Part shown: positions 1-5,535 of the stretch, in pieces
Layout of the letters: each line of letters starts with the position of its first letter
Position numbering within the stretch: the first letter of the stretch is position 1
Assembly (NCBI GenBank): GCA_016213865.1
Contig: JACQZL010000383.1
Span: forward strand, 1 to 5,557
Length of the DNA stretch: 5,557 nt
Direction: 5' to 3'
Source: Candidatus Rifleibacteriota bacterium
GTDB taxonomy: Bacteria; UBP17; UBA6191; JACPRK01
The notes under the pieces: model-generated
What the model saw: the letters and a program-made list of their open reading frames with translations, nothing else
Database searches by the model: none
What the model was told of the DNA's origin: nothing
Position numbers and translations under genes: made by a program

Positions 1-480
1 GGCCAGCGAGTCCAGATAGCAGGCAGCCAGCCTGCCCAGGCCCCCGTTTCCGAGGCCGGGCTCGACCTCTGCTGAAAGGAGAGTGTCCAGGTCCAGCCCC
101 AACTGCCGCATCGCCTCGAGGGTCTCGTCGACGATGTCCAGGTTGACCAGGTTGTTGCCCAGGTGCGGCCCCAGGAGGAACTCGGCCGAAAGGTAGCAGA
201 CCGTCCGGCTGGTCTTGCGAAAGTAGGTCTCCGCAGTCGCGATCCACCGCTGCAGCAGGCGATCGCGCACCGTGTAGGCCAGCGCGGTGTAGTGGTCCAC
301 GGGCGTGGCCACGGCCGGGAACTTCCCCAGCACGTGCAGGAGGTTGTCCTCGAAGCCGCGCCGGATGGCCTGGGCGGTGAGGCCGGTCCGTCTCATCGAC
401 GGGCCTCGTAACTGGTCGAGCCCCTCCGGCCCCTGCCGGGTCACAACACCGGGTGTTCGAGAAGCAGCCTTGTCGGACAC
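1..480 (-). CDS. glgP: Alpha-glucan (glycogen) phosphorylase, N-terminal 160 residues, cut by window edge
   Basis: GT35 phosphorylases are cytoplasmic PLP enzymes that release glucose-1-phosphate from the non-reducing ends of glycogen or maltodextrin using phosphate. The visible part carries family hallmarks: HYTALAYTVRDRLLQRWI at about residues 63-80, CYLSAEFLLGPHLGNNLVNL at about 95-114, and EVEPGLGNGGLGRLAACYLD at about 138-157. The last is the glycine-rich phosphorylase signature. Full enzymes have roughly 800 residues, so about four fifths, including the PLP lysine, lie beyond position 1. I chose the GTG at 480 because AGGAGG lies five bases upstream; an ATG at 396 (residue 29) is the alternative and has no comparable ribosome-binding site. 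The reading frame is open from a TAG at 520-522 to the window edge without interruption. It follows the SPFH gene after 111 bases and may be transcribed separately. The family is certain; glycogen versus maltodextrin preference cannot be told from this end. Confidence 0.95.
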   Translation of the reverse strand, partial: MSDKAASRTPGVVTRQGPEGLDQLRGPSMRRTGLTAQAIRRGFEDNLLHVLGKFPAVATPVDHYTALAYTVRDRLLQRWIATAETYFRKTSRTVCYLSAEFLLGPHLGNNLVNLDIVDETLEAMRQLGLDLDTLLSAEVEPGLGNGGLGRLAACYLDSLA

Positions 481-485
481 GATAT

Positions 486-491
486 CCTCCT
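486..491 (-). promoter_or_regulatory. Shine-Dalgarno AGGAGG deciding the GTG start of the phosphorylase
   Basis: The minus strand reads AGGAGG, then five bases (ATATC), then GTG at 480-478. This is a full match to the anti-Shine-Dalgarno core at good spacing. It supports the GTG start and a 28-residue leader before the alternative ATG at 396. Confidence 0.75.
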
Positions 492-518
492 GCGTTCGCT
501 GGTCCCGTCGGCCGGGCC

Positions 519-524
519 ACTATA
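519..524 (-). promoter_or_regulatory. Possible -10 box (TATAGT) for the phosphorylase gene
   Basis: TATAGT on the minus strand differs from TATAAT at one position and lies about 40 bases upstream of the GTG start, in an otherwise GC-rich gap. No good -35 hexamer is found 16-18 bases upstream, because that stretch is inside the GC hairpin at 536-571. It may be an activator-dependent promoter or a chance match. Confidence 0.3.
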
Positions 525-535
525 GGCAGATCGGA

Positions 536-571
536 GCCCCCGGCGCCAGGATACCCCATAGCGCCGGGGGC
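536..571 (-). terminator. GC-rich hairpin after the SPFH gene, terminator-like but without a U-tract
   Basis: An 11-bp perfect inverted repeat pairs 536-546 with 561-571 around a 14-base loop (547-560). It begins about 20 bases past the SPFH stop codon, where a terminator would be expected. On the minus strand the sequence after the stem is CTCCGATCTG with no run of T, so it does not fit a classical intrinsic terminator. It could stabilise the 3' end of the SPFH mRNA, act as a U-less terminator, or attenuate read-through into the phosphorylase gene. Confidence 0.45.
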
Positions 572-591
572 GACGGACCGCGAGCTGCAGC

Positions 592-2280
592 TTACTGGGC
601 CGCTTCGGCCGGGGCTTCCGGCTTCTCCGTTTCGGACTTGGCCCCGTTGGCCGCACGTCCAGCGAGCGCCGGCAGGTCGACGCCGAAACCCTTCAGTATC
701 GAAAGCAGCTCGAGGATGTTTCGAGGCACGATGCCCATCGGGCTGTCGCCCGAGGCGGCCATGTTGACCCAGTGGATGTCGTGGACGCTCATGCTCTTGG
801 CGATCTCGGGGAGCTGGGCGATGAGCTGCTCGTGGATCTGGTTGGCGTTGACGGCGTTCTGGGCCTCGATCTTGAGGCGGGCGGCCTCGGCCTCGGCCCG
901 GCCGAGCTCGGCGATTGCCTGGGCCTCTTCGCGGGCCTTGGCCAGTTGCGCGGCTGCCAGCTCCTTGACGCGCTGGATCTCGGCTCGCAGCGCGATCTCC
1001 CCTTGCTTCGCCTCGGATTCCTTCTGATCCAGGACCTTGGCCAACTCGATGGCCTCGCGCTGGCGGTCCAGCTCGGCCGCCTCGATCCTGGCCTTCTCGG
1101 CCATCTGGGCCAGGGCTTCCTGCGTACGGGCCTCGGCCAGGCGAAGCTCTTCTTCCTTCTGGACCTTGTCGACCATCACTTCGTGCTGACGGGCCTGCTT
1201 CTCCACGGTGTCCTGCGCGACCTTGATCTCGCGCTCGTGGGCCAGGCTCTGCTCGGCCACCTGCGCCTTGTGCTTGTTCTCCCGATCCTGCAGGTCGAGC
1301 TGGAGCTTGATGGTGGCTTGCTGCTCCTGCACGGCCCTCTGGTTGGCCAGCTCGGCCATCCGCGCCTTGTGGGCGTTCTCCTTCTGTTGCAGCTCGAGCT
1401 GGTGCTGGACCTGCGCCTCCTTCTCTTGGAGGTCCCGGCGGTTGGCCAGCTCGATCTCGCCGGCCTTGAGCTCTTCTTGACTGGCGATGACGCGCTTTTC
1501 GCGCTCGGCCGCGGCGGTCATCATCGCGATCGACTTGTCGCTCTCGAGCTGCTTGGCGGCGATCTCCTTGTTCGTCTCGGAGGTGTTGTTCTGGGCTTGC
1601 AGCCGGACCGAGTTGCGGTACTCGGCCTGCAGGTTCTCGAACAGCTCCTTGCTGCGAATCCAGACCTCGGCGAACTCGATCGTGTCCACCGAGAGGCCCC
1701 ACTCGCGCACGGTTCCCATCACCTGCTCGCGCATCGACTGGACGACGGCCTCGCGCTCCATGACCATCTCGTTCAAGGTCTTGTTCGAGACCTCATGGCG
1801 CACGACCGCCTCGGCCAGGCGGCGGATGATCTCGTCGGTCTTGGCCAGCGGGTCGCTCGGGTCGAGCTTGATGACCGTCTCGCGGTTCTTGCTCTCGAAG
1901 TCCTTGTTCTTGACGTTGTCCTCGATCTTGGGCAGCGTCCGGATGATGCCGGAGCGCAGGTCCAGGTTCTGGTACGCCTTCTCGAAGTTCGCGATCTTGT
2001 AGGCGAGGAAGCCCTGGACCCGGACGCCCTGCTTCTCCTTCGTGATCTGGTCCGCCACGAAGTTGATCTCCCGCAGCGAGGCCGGCACCTTCAGGTACGT
2101 GTCGTGCGGAAGGCAGAAGAAGGAAAGGCCGCGTCCGATGTGGCAGACCTTGCCGTCCCGGTAGTGGACGACATACTCGTCCGGCCCAACGGTCACGTAG
2201 TAGCGCTTGAACCCAAGAAAGCCAGCCAGGGCCAGCAGGAGGATCCCCACCGGTACGATGTACAGCCACGGAACTACCAT
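592..2280 (-). CDS. SPFH/band 7 (flotillin-like) membrane-anchored coiled-coil protein
   Basis: This 562-residue protein starts with one hydrophobic helix (about residues 4-24) followed by KRYY. An SPFH/PHB domain then spans about 27-225, including VGPDEYVVHYRDGKV, GRGLSFF and GVRVQGFLAYKI. From about 225 to 480 it is almost wholly charged, alanine/glutamate/glutamine-rich coiled coil, ending in AEAEAARLKIEA, which resembles the EA-rich region of flotillins. A C-terminal segment at about 500-540 (HDIHWVNMAASG, then ILELLSILKGFGVDLPAL) resembles flotillin ends and leads into a disordered K/E/P/A tail. SPFH proteins form large oligomeric rings or membrane microdomain scaffolds; inserting by the N-terminal helix with the coiled coil in the cytoplasm is an inference here. 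ATG at 2280 has AGGAGG eight bases upstream. No NfeD-type partner gene lies next to it in this window. The coiled coil holds a 33-residue tandem duplication. Family assignment is secure; function is not. Confidence 0.9.
   Translation of the reverse strand: MVVPWLYIVPVGILLLALAGFLGFKRYYVTVGPDEYVVHYRDGKVCHIGRGLSFFCLPHDTYLKVPASLREINFVADQITKEKQGVRVQGFLAYKIANFEKAYQNLDLRSGIIRTLPKIEDNVKNKDFESKNRETVIKLDPSDPLAKTDEIIRRLAEAVVRHEVSNKTLNEMVMEREAVVQSMREQVMGTVREWGLSVDTIEFAEVWIRSKELFENLQAEYRNSVRLQAQNNTSETNKEIAAKQLESDKSIAMMTAAAEREKRVIASQEELKAGEIELANRRDLQEKEAQVQHQLELQQKENAHKARMAELANQRAVQEQQATIKLQLDLQDRENKHKAQVAEQSLAHEREIKVAQDTVEKQARQHEVMVDKVQKEEELRLAEARTQEALAQMAEKARIEAAELDRQREAIELAKVLDQKESEAKQGEIALRAEIQRVKELAAAQLAKAREEAQAIAELGRAEAEAARLKIEAQNAVNANQIHEQLIAQLPEIAKSMSVHDIHWVNMAASGDSPMGIVPRNILELLSILKGFGVDLPALAGRAANGAKSETEKPEAPAEAAQ
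1255..1452 (-). repeat. Tandem 33-residue duplication inside the SPFH coiled coil
   Basis: Residues 277-309 and 310-342 are adjacent copies of one 33-residue unit (99 bases each: 1354-1452 and 1255-1353). Both begin ELANxR and share QE, QLxLQ, EN and HKA at the same positions, with 18 of 33 residues identical by eye. The DNA copies have clearly diverged, so the duplication is old. It lengthens the coiled-coil rod. A third copy cannot be recognised convincingly on either side. Confidence 0.7.
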
Positions 2281-2288
2281 CTCAAGGC

Positions 2289-2294
2289 CCTCCT
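2289..2294 (-). promoter_or_regulatory. Shine-Dalgarno of the SPFH gene
   Basis: AGGAGG on the minus strand is eight bases upstream of the ATG at 2280. It supports that start and suggests translation independent of mutY, unlike the coupled genes upstream. Confidence 0.65.
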
Positions 2295-2351
2295 CGTATC
2301 GTTCTGTTACACGGGACTGGTTCGAACACCACGGCGTGCAATTCTGCAGCC

Positions 2352-2379
2352 ATCATACACCTCCGGACCGCCGCGTCAC
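2352..2379 (-). promoter_or_regulatory. Possible sigma-70-type promoter for the SPFH gene
   Basis: The minus strand has GTGACG (2379-2374, four of six matches to TTGACA), a 16-base spacer, and TATGAT (2357-2352, five of six matches to TATAAT). The -35 box overlaps the mutY stop codon. A start near 2344 would give a leader of about 64 bases. The surrounding 95-base gap is less GC-rich than the flanking genes, which favours a real promoter, but this is read by eye only. Confidence 0.35.
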
Positions 2380-3482
2380 CGTCGCATCCACGCCGACAGG
2401 ACTTTCGACGCCATCGACGAGAGGCCGTAGGCGTTTAGCTCAGGCAGCGGCACCCAGCGGGCGGTTTGCGCCCCGCGCCGCCCCGCGCCCGTGACGGTTC
2501 CCTCGACCGCGTGCAGCCGGATGCGCCGGACTGTCACGGCATGTCGCAAGGCGGCCAGCGGTCTTGCCTCCCCGAGCGACAGCCCGTACTTGGCGGCCAG
2601 GGCGCTTGCCAGTCCGGCCGCGCTGCCTGGCACGTGCGGGCCGCCGTGCTCGTCCCGACAAGCCAGTGCGCCAGGCACGCCCTCCACCCAGGGCAGCTCC
2701 CACATCCCCGCGTACAGTCCAGGCGTGGCGCTGCGCACCAGGAGGACCCGGCCTCGACGGATCGCCAGGAGGACCGTCCAGTCGACCGCGACGCTCTTTC
2801 GCCGGGGCGCTCGCCTCGGATACTGCTCGGGCGGCCCATGCCGGCGTGCCCGGCAAACCCTTGCCAGAGGACAGGACGGGCAGGCCGGCCCCGTGGGCAG
2901 GCAGACCGTGGCCCCCAGCTCCATCATCGCCTGGTTGAAGTCGCCGGGCGCCTCCGGAACGAGGAGCCGGTCGGCCAGTTCCTGCAGCGCCGCCCGATTG
3001 GAGGGCGTGCGATCGTCGCCGGCGAAGGCCTCCACCCGGCACAGGACCCGGGCCACGTTCCCGTCCAGCACGGCGTGAGGCCGGCGAAAGGCGATGCTGG
3101 CCACGGCCGCGGCCGTGTAGGGGCCGATCCCCGGGAGGCGCGCCAGCTCCTCGAAGGTCCCCGGGAGCTTCCCCCCGTGCCGCTCGACGACCTCACGGGC
3201 GGCTCGCAGCATGTTCTTCGCCCGCCTGTAGTATCCCAGGCCTGTCCAGCAGGCCATGACCTCGTCCTCGGAGGCGGCAGCCAGCGCCTCGAGTGTCGGG
3301 AAGCGTTCGAGGAAGCGCAGGTAGAAGGGGACCACCGTCGCCACCTGGGTCTGCTGCAACATCACCTCCGACACCCAGATTGCATACGGATCGCCGGTCC
3401 GGCGCCAGGGCAGGTCCCGCCTGGCGACGCGGTACCACTCGAGGAGGCGACCGCGCAGAGCCGCCGACCTGGCAGGCCTCAT
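2376..3482 (-). CDS. mutY: A/G-specific adenine DNA glycosylase MutY
   Basis: MutY removes adenine mispaired with 8-oxoguanine, the last safeguard of the GO repair pathway. The 368 residues show the family layout in order: DLPWRR at 23-28; WVSEVMLQQTQVATVVPFY at 36-54 with the expected catalytic Glu39; WTGLGYYRRAKN at 79-90; the helix-hairpin-helix LPGIGPYTAAA at 116-126; VLDGNVARVLCR at 138-149 with catalytic Asp140; and a [4Fe-4S] loop with Cys194, 201, 204 and 210 in the exact C-X6-C-X2-C-X5-C spacing. Residues from about 229 form the NUDIX-like domain that reads 8-oxoguanine. The expected FSH-type loop there appears as VTV (316-318), so the usual histidine is missing. ATG at 3482 gives an N-terminus matching E. 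coli MutY. There is no clear ribosome-binding site, but the TPR gene stops three bases upstream, which suggests translational coupling. Length is normal (about 350). Confidence 0.96.
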   Translation of the reverse strand: MRPARSAALRGRLLEWYRVARRDLPWRRTGDPYAIWVSEVMLQQTQVATVVPFYLRFLERFPTLEALAAASEDEVMACWTGLGYYRRAKNMLRAAREVVERHGGKLPGTFEELARLPGIGPYTAAAVASIAFRRPHAVLDGNVARVLCRVEAFAGDDRTPSNRAALQELADRLLVPEAPGDFNQAMMELGATVCLPTGPACPSCPLARVCRARRHGPPEQYPRRAPRRKSVAVDWTVLLAIRRGRVLLVRSATPGLYAGMWELPWVEGVPGALACRDEHGGPHVPGSAAGLASALAAKYGLSLGEARPLAALRHAVTVRRIRLHAVEGTVTGAGRRGAQTARWVPLPELNAYGLSSMASKVLSAWMRR

Positions 3483-3485
3483 GGT

Positions 3486-4811
3486 TCAACGAGTCGGTTC
3501 GTCGAGGGCCGCGCGCGCCACGATGGCGACGCGGTCGTGCTCCCGGGCCAGTTCGGCCAGGCGCGCCGTGGCCGCTGTGCCGTTTCGCGCCAGCTCGATC
3601 AGGGCCGTCACGAGCTGAGCCTGGCGATTGGTCGAGTCGAGTTGCAGCAAGGCCCTGGCATGTTCCATCGCCTCGTCCAACGCCCCCGTTCGAACCAGGG
3701 CCTCGGCCAGCACCCCGCGGCAGGGGAGGTGGTCCGGCGCGAGCTTGTGAGCGAACTCCAGTTCGTCTCTTGCCTGGGAGTACAGCTCCTCGTCGAGGAA
3801 GAGCCGGCCGATCAGGTAGTGCGATAGGTGGTAGTTGTTGCGCAGCGCGACGGCCTTCTTGAGCGTCATGTAGGCCCGCAGCTTGAGCTTCTTCTGGATC
3901 AGGACGTCGGCGAGGTCGGCCAGGACGCGATAGTCCTTCGGGGCCAGTTCGGAGGCGCGCTGCAGCGAGGCCTCGGCGCCGTCCAGGTCTCCGCTCTTGG
4001 CGAGGATCCGCGCCTGTTCGAGCGAGACCGCCGTGTTCTTCGACTCGACCGCGAAGGCCAGACCCAGCTCCCGGATGGCCTCCTGCGGCCGGCCCACACG
4101 GTCGAGGACTCGGGCCAGGCCCAGCTTGCCCTCGGCGCTCGACGGGAAGTCCCGGGCGAGCTGCTCGTAGGCCGTGCGAGCGGTGTCGAGCTCCCCGCCG
4201 CGCAGGTAGACCTCCGCCCGCAGACAGCGCAGCCGCAGGTCTCCCGAGTGCTCGGCCAGGCCCTGGTCGGCCCACTTACCGGCCGACCCCGTGTCCCCCA
4301 GCTCCAGGTACAGCTCGGTGAGCTGCTGGAAGGTGGTCGGGTCCTCGTGCGAAACGCCCAGCGCCCGCGCCAGCAAGGCTACCGCGGCAGGGCCTTGCCC
4401 CGACTCACGGAGCGCCTGGGCCAGGCCGTTGAGCGTATAGACGTCGTCGGGCTTGAGGGCCAGCGCGTTCCGGTACTGCTGGATCGCAACCTGGAAGTTG
4501 CCTTCCCGGTGAAACGCCCGGCCCAGCAGGAAGTGCGTGTAGAAGTCTCGGTGCCCCTTCGCGATGAGGTTCTGGAGCACGTACTTGGCGGCCCGCGACT
4601 TGTTCAGCTCCAGCAAGACGAAGGCGTACTTGTTCATCGCCTTCAGGGAATCCGGGTTGAGCTGGATGTACGCCTCCAGGGTCTCCCGCGCGCGGTCGAG
4701 CTGGCCCATCTTGAGGTACGTCAGGGCCTTCTTGAACTCCTTGCTCTCATCCCGCCCGGACTCCGGCTCGGGAGGCGGCACGGGTCCGGGGACGTCACGG
4801 GGGAGCTCCAT
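3486..4811 (-). CDS. TPR-repeat protein of eleven contiguous 34-residue units
   Basis: This 441-residue protein has a short proline/glutamate-rich start (1-21), no signal peptide and no membrane helix, so it should be cytoplasmic. From residue 22 to about 395 it divides into eleven consecutive 34-residue units without gaps. The TPR pattern keeps its phase throughout: Gly at unit position 15 in most units, Ala at 20 in all, often Ala at 27 and Pro at 32. The clearest unit is 90-123 (FYTHFLLGRAFHREGNF onward). Residues 396-441 look like a degenerate twelfth unit or capping helix. TPR solenoids bind partner proteins or peptides; no catalytic domain is present, so its partner and role are unknown. 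ATG at 4811 is five to six bases after the stop of the upstream gene and has no Shine-Dalgarno, so coupling is likely. mutY follows three bases downstream. Confidence 0.9.
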   Translation of the reverse strand: MELPRDVPGPVPPPEPESGRDESKEFKKALTYLKMGQLDRARETLEAYIQLNPDSLKAMNKYAFVLLELNKSRAAKYVLQNLIAKGHRDFYTHFLLGRAFHREGNFQVAIQQYRNALALKPDDVYTLNGLAQALRESGQGPAAVALLARALGVSHEDPTTFQQLTELYLELGDTGSAGKWADQGLAEHSGDLRLRCLRAEVYLRGGELDTARTAYEQLARDFPSSAEGKLGLARVLDRVGRPQEAIRELGLAFAVESKNTAVSLEQARILAKSGDLDGAEASLQRASELAPKDYRVLADLADVLIQKKLKLRAYMTLKKAVALRNNYHLSHYLIGRLFLDEELYSQARDELEFAHKLAPDHLPCRGVLAEALVRTGALDEAMEHARALLQLDSTNRQAQLVTALIELARNGTAATARLAELAREHDRVAIVARAALDEPTR

Positions 4812-4817
4812 CGCGGT

Positions 4818-5162
4818 TCAGAGTCTACGGGAACGGCGAGGCTGCGACGCGACGGCTTCGGGGCCGGGGCTGAGCTTGGGCCGTGACTCCCGTTCGGCGT
4901 ACCAGACGGCCAGCCAGCCGCAGACGGCCGCCGCCGGCAAGGCCAGCACGAGGATGGTCTCGGCCGTCGTCGGAAGGAAGAAGACGATGGAGAAGAGCGC
5001 CGCCAGGTACCCCGCGAATCTCTCGACCCTGCGGCGCACGCGAGGATCCGCAACGGCCCAGGGCACGGGCAGGCCGCTCGAGGGCACGGGGACGGGCCAC
5101 TGGAACGCGAGCTGGACGCCGGCGGCGAAGACGACGAAACCGATGAGGTGCAGTACCGACAC
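4818..5162 (-). CDS. Small hypothetical membrane protein, three predicted helices
   Basis: I do not recognise this 114-residue protein. It shows hydrophobic segments at about residues 5-20, 49-64 and 69-88, the last with the WLAVWYAE boundary. They are separated by a proline-rich loop (QWPVPVPSSGLPVPW) and a basic stretch (PRVRRRVERF). The C-terminal tail, 90-114, is strongly basic and ends PRRSRRL; by the positive-inside rule both the basic loop and the tail would be cytoplasmic, which does not fit three full crossings neatly, so helices 2-3 may form a hairpin. The GTG at 5162 is the first start codon after an in-frame TGA immediately upstream, with a weak GGTGA five bases before it. It is the first gene of a close-packed set with the TPR gene and mutY. 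The hydrophobic pattern and tight packing support a real gene, but the start is uncertain. Confidence 0.7.
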   Translation of the reverse strand: MSVLHLIGFVVFAAGVQLAFQWPVPVPSSGLPVPWAVADPRVRRRVERFAGYLAALFSIVFFLPTTAETILVLALPAAAVCGWLAVWYAERESRPKLSPGPEAVASQPRRSRRL

Positions 5163-5236
5163 TCAGTTCACCGATCCCCATGTTAGTGCGTGGGCGCAGG
5201 AGTGGCCAGGGGGAAGGGGCAGGGCCACGGCCAAGG

Positions 5237-5308
5237 TCGTCATTCCCGCGAAAGCGGGAATCCAGGGGTCGCATCGATCCTGGACCCCCGCTTTCGCGGG
5301 GGTGACGA
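5237..5308. repeat. Inverted pair of REP/dRS3-like hairpin repeats (72 bp)
   Basis: Two copies of a unit TCGTC + 20-base palindrome + CCAGG face each other around a 12-base centre (5267-5278). The left palindrome (5242-5261) is ATTCCCGCGAAAGCGGGAAT; the right one (5284-5303), read on the minus strand, is ACCCCCGCGAAAGCGGGGGT. Each folds alone into an 8-bp stem with a GAAA loop. The two together can also form a roughly 30-bp imperfect stem. The left copy fits the dRS3 consensus ATTCCC-N8-GGGAAT known from Neisseria; related intergenic repeats occur in many other bacteria. The arrangement is like a bacterial interspersed mosaic element or small non-autonomous mobile element. No transposase is nearby. 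Confidence 0.85.
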
Positions 5309-5319
5309 AACTGGGTTGC

Positions 5320-5342
5320 CAAAGTCCTTCTCGAGGACTTTG
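5320..5342. other. Hairpin CAAAGTCC/GGACTTTG
   Basis: A perfect 8-bp inverted repeat pairs 5320-5327 with 5335-5342 around seven bases; one more A-T pair is possible inside. There is no T-run after it on either strand, so an intrinsic terminator is not supported. It sits between the REP-like pair and the right G-rich direct repeat and may be part of the same repeated element. Confidence 0.5.
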
Positions 5343-5344
5343 CC

Positions 5345-5371
5345 GGGACCCTGGGGGAAGGGGCGTGGGGG
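5345..5371 (+). other. Potential G-quadruplex tract
   Basis: Four plus-strand G-runs of 3, 5, 4 and 5 bases are separated by loops of 5, 2 and 3 bases. This satisfies the usual G3+N1-7 pattern. It includes the right copy of the 12-bp direct repeat. In a GC-rich genome such runs can arise by chance. Confidence 0.45.
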
Positions 5372-5511
5372 AGCGTACCTGAAACGTGGAAGGCCGCGTC
5401 GTCGAGTGACCACGGCGCCTGTCTTCAACGCAGCTACGACGGGCCGCCAGCACGCCCCCAGAAGTGAAAACGGGCCGTAGGGCTCTGGACCGTGAGGTAG
5501 ACCGCACCTTC

Positions 5512-5535
5512 CTTCGCGTCTTCGCGTCTTCGCGT
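5512..5535. repeat. Three tandem copies of CTTCGCGT
   Basis: The 8-base unit CTTCGCGT repeats exactly three times, followed by GAGAT. On the other strand it reads ACGCGAAG three times. Similar short arrays turn up in intergenic DNA of various bacteria, but I cannot say from this window whether it is frequent in this genome. Confidence 0.75.

Larger units (their letters stand above)
5209..5364. repeat. 12-bp G-rich direct repeats flanking the inverted element
   Basis: GGGGGAAGGGGC occurs exactly at 5209-5220 and again at 5353-5364, 16 bases left and 44 bases right of the palindromic pair. The repeats could mark the ends of a larger repeated unit or a duplication made on insertion. Being purine-rich, they could also be coincidental. 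Confidence 0.5.

Noticed and set aside
305..1027. Plus-strand open frame of 240 codons across the phosphorylase/SPFH gap
   Set aside because: It is antisense to two solid genes and to the hairpin, with Ser/Ala-rich sequence and no motif.
772..2430. Plus-strand open frame of 552 codons antisense to the SPFH gene
   Set aside because: Its translation is a low-complexity Leu/Gly/Val/Asp string that mirrors the Glu/Ala/Gln coiled coil on the other strand. It is a by-product of GC-rich codon bias; it matches no family and has no sensible start signal.
3193..4275. Minus-strand open frame of 360 codons in another frame across the mutY/TPR junction
   Set aside because: It overlaps two well-supported genes and its translation is Gly/Arg/Pro-rich noise typical of a shifted frame in high-GC DNA.
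2466..4886. Long plus-strand open frames (2466-3827 and 3828-4886) opposite mutY and the TPR gene
   Set aside because: Both lie entirely antisense to genes with unmistakable protein motifs, and their translations are Arg/Pro/Gly-rich without recognisable domains.
592..5162. A defence or toxin-antitoxin island built from the SPFH, TPR and small membrane proteins
   Set aside because: There is no nuclease, NTPase, toxin or protease domain in any of them, the interspersed genes are housekeeping (mutY, glgP), and base composition looks even across the set.
4825..5507. Open frames across the repeats (minus 4825-5322, minus 5163-5507, plus 5190-5480)
   Set aside because: They translate the REP-like element into peptides such as WIPAFAGMT and DSRFRGND, which commonly appear as false proteins in annotations of genomes carrying this repeat.
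5237..5535. CRISPR array
   Set aside because: The repeats are an inverted pair and an 8-base tandem with no spacers; there is no regular repeat-spacer pattern and no cas gene.
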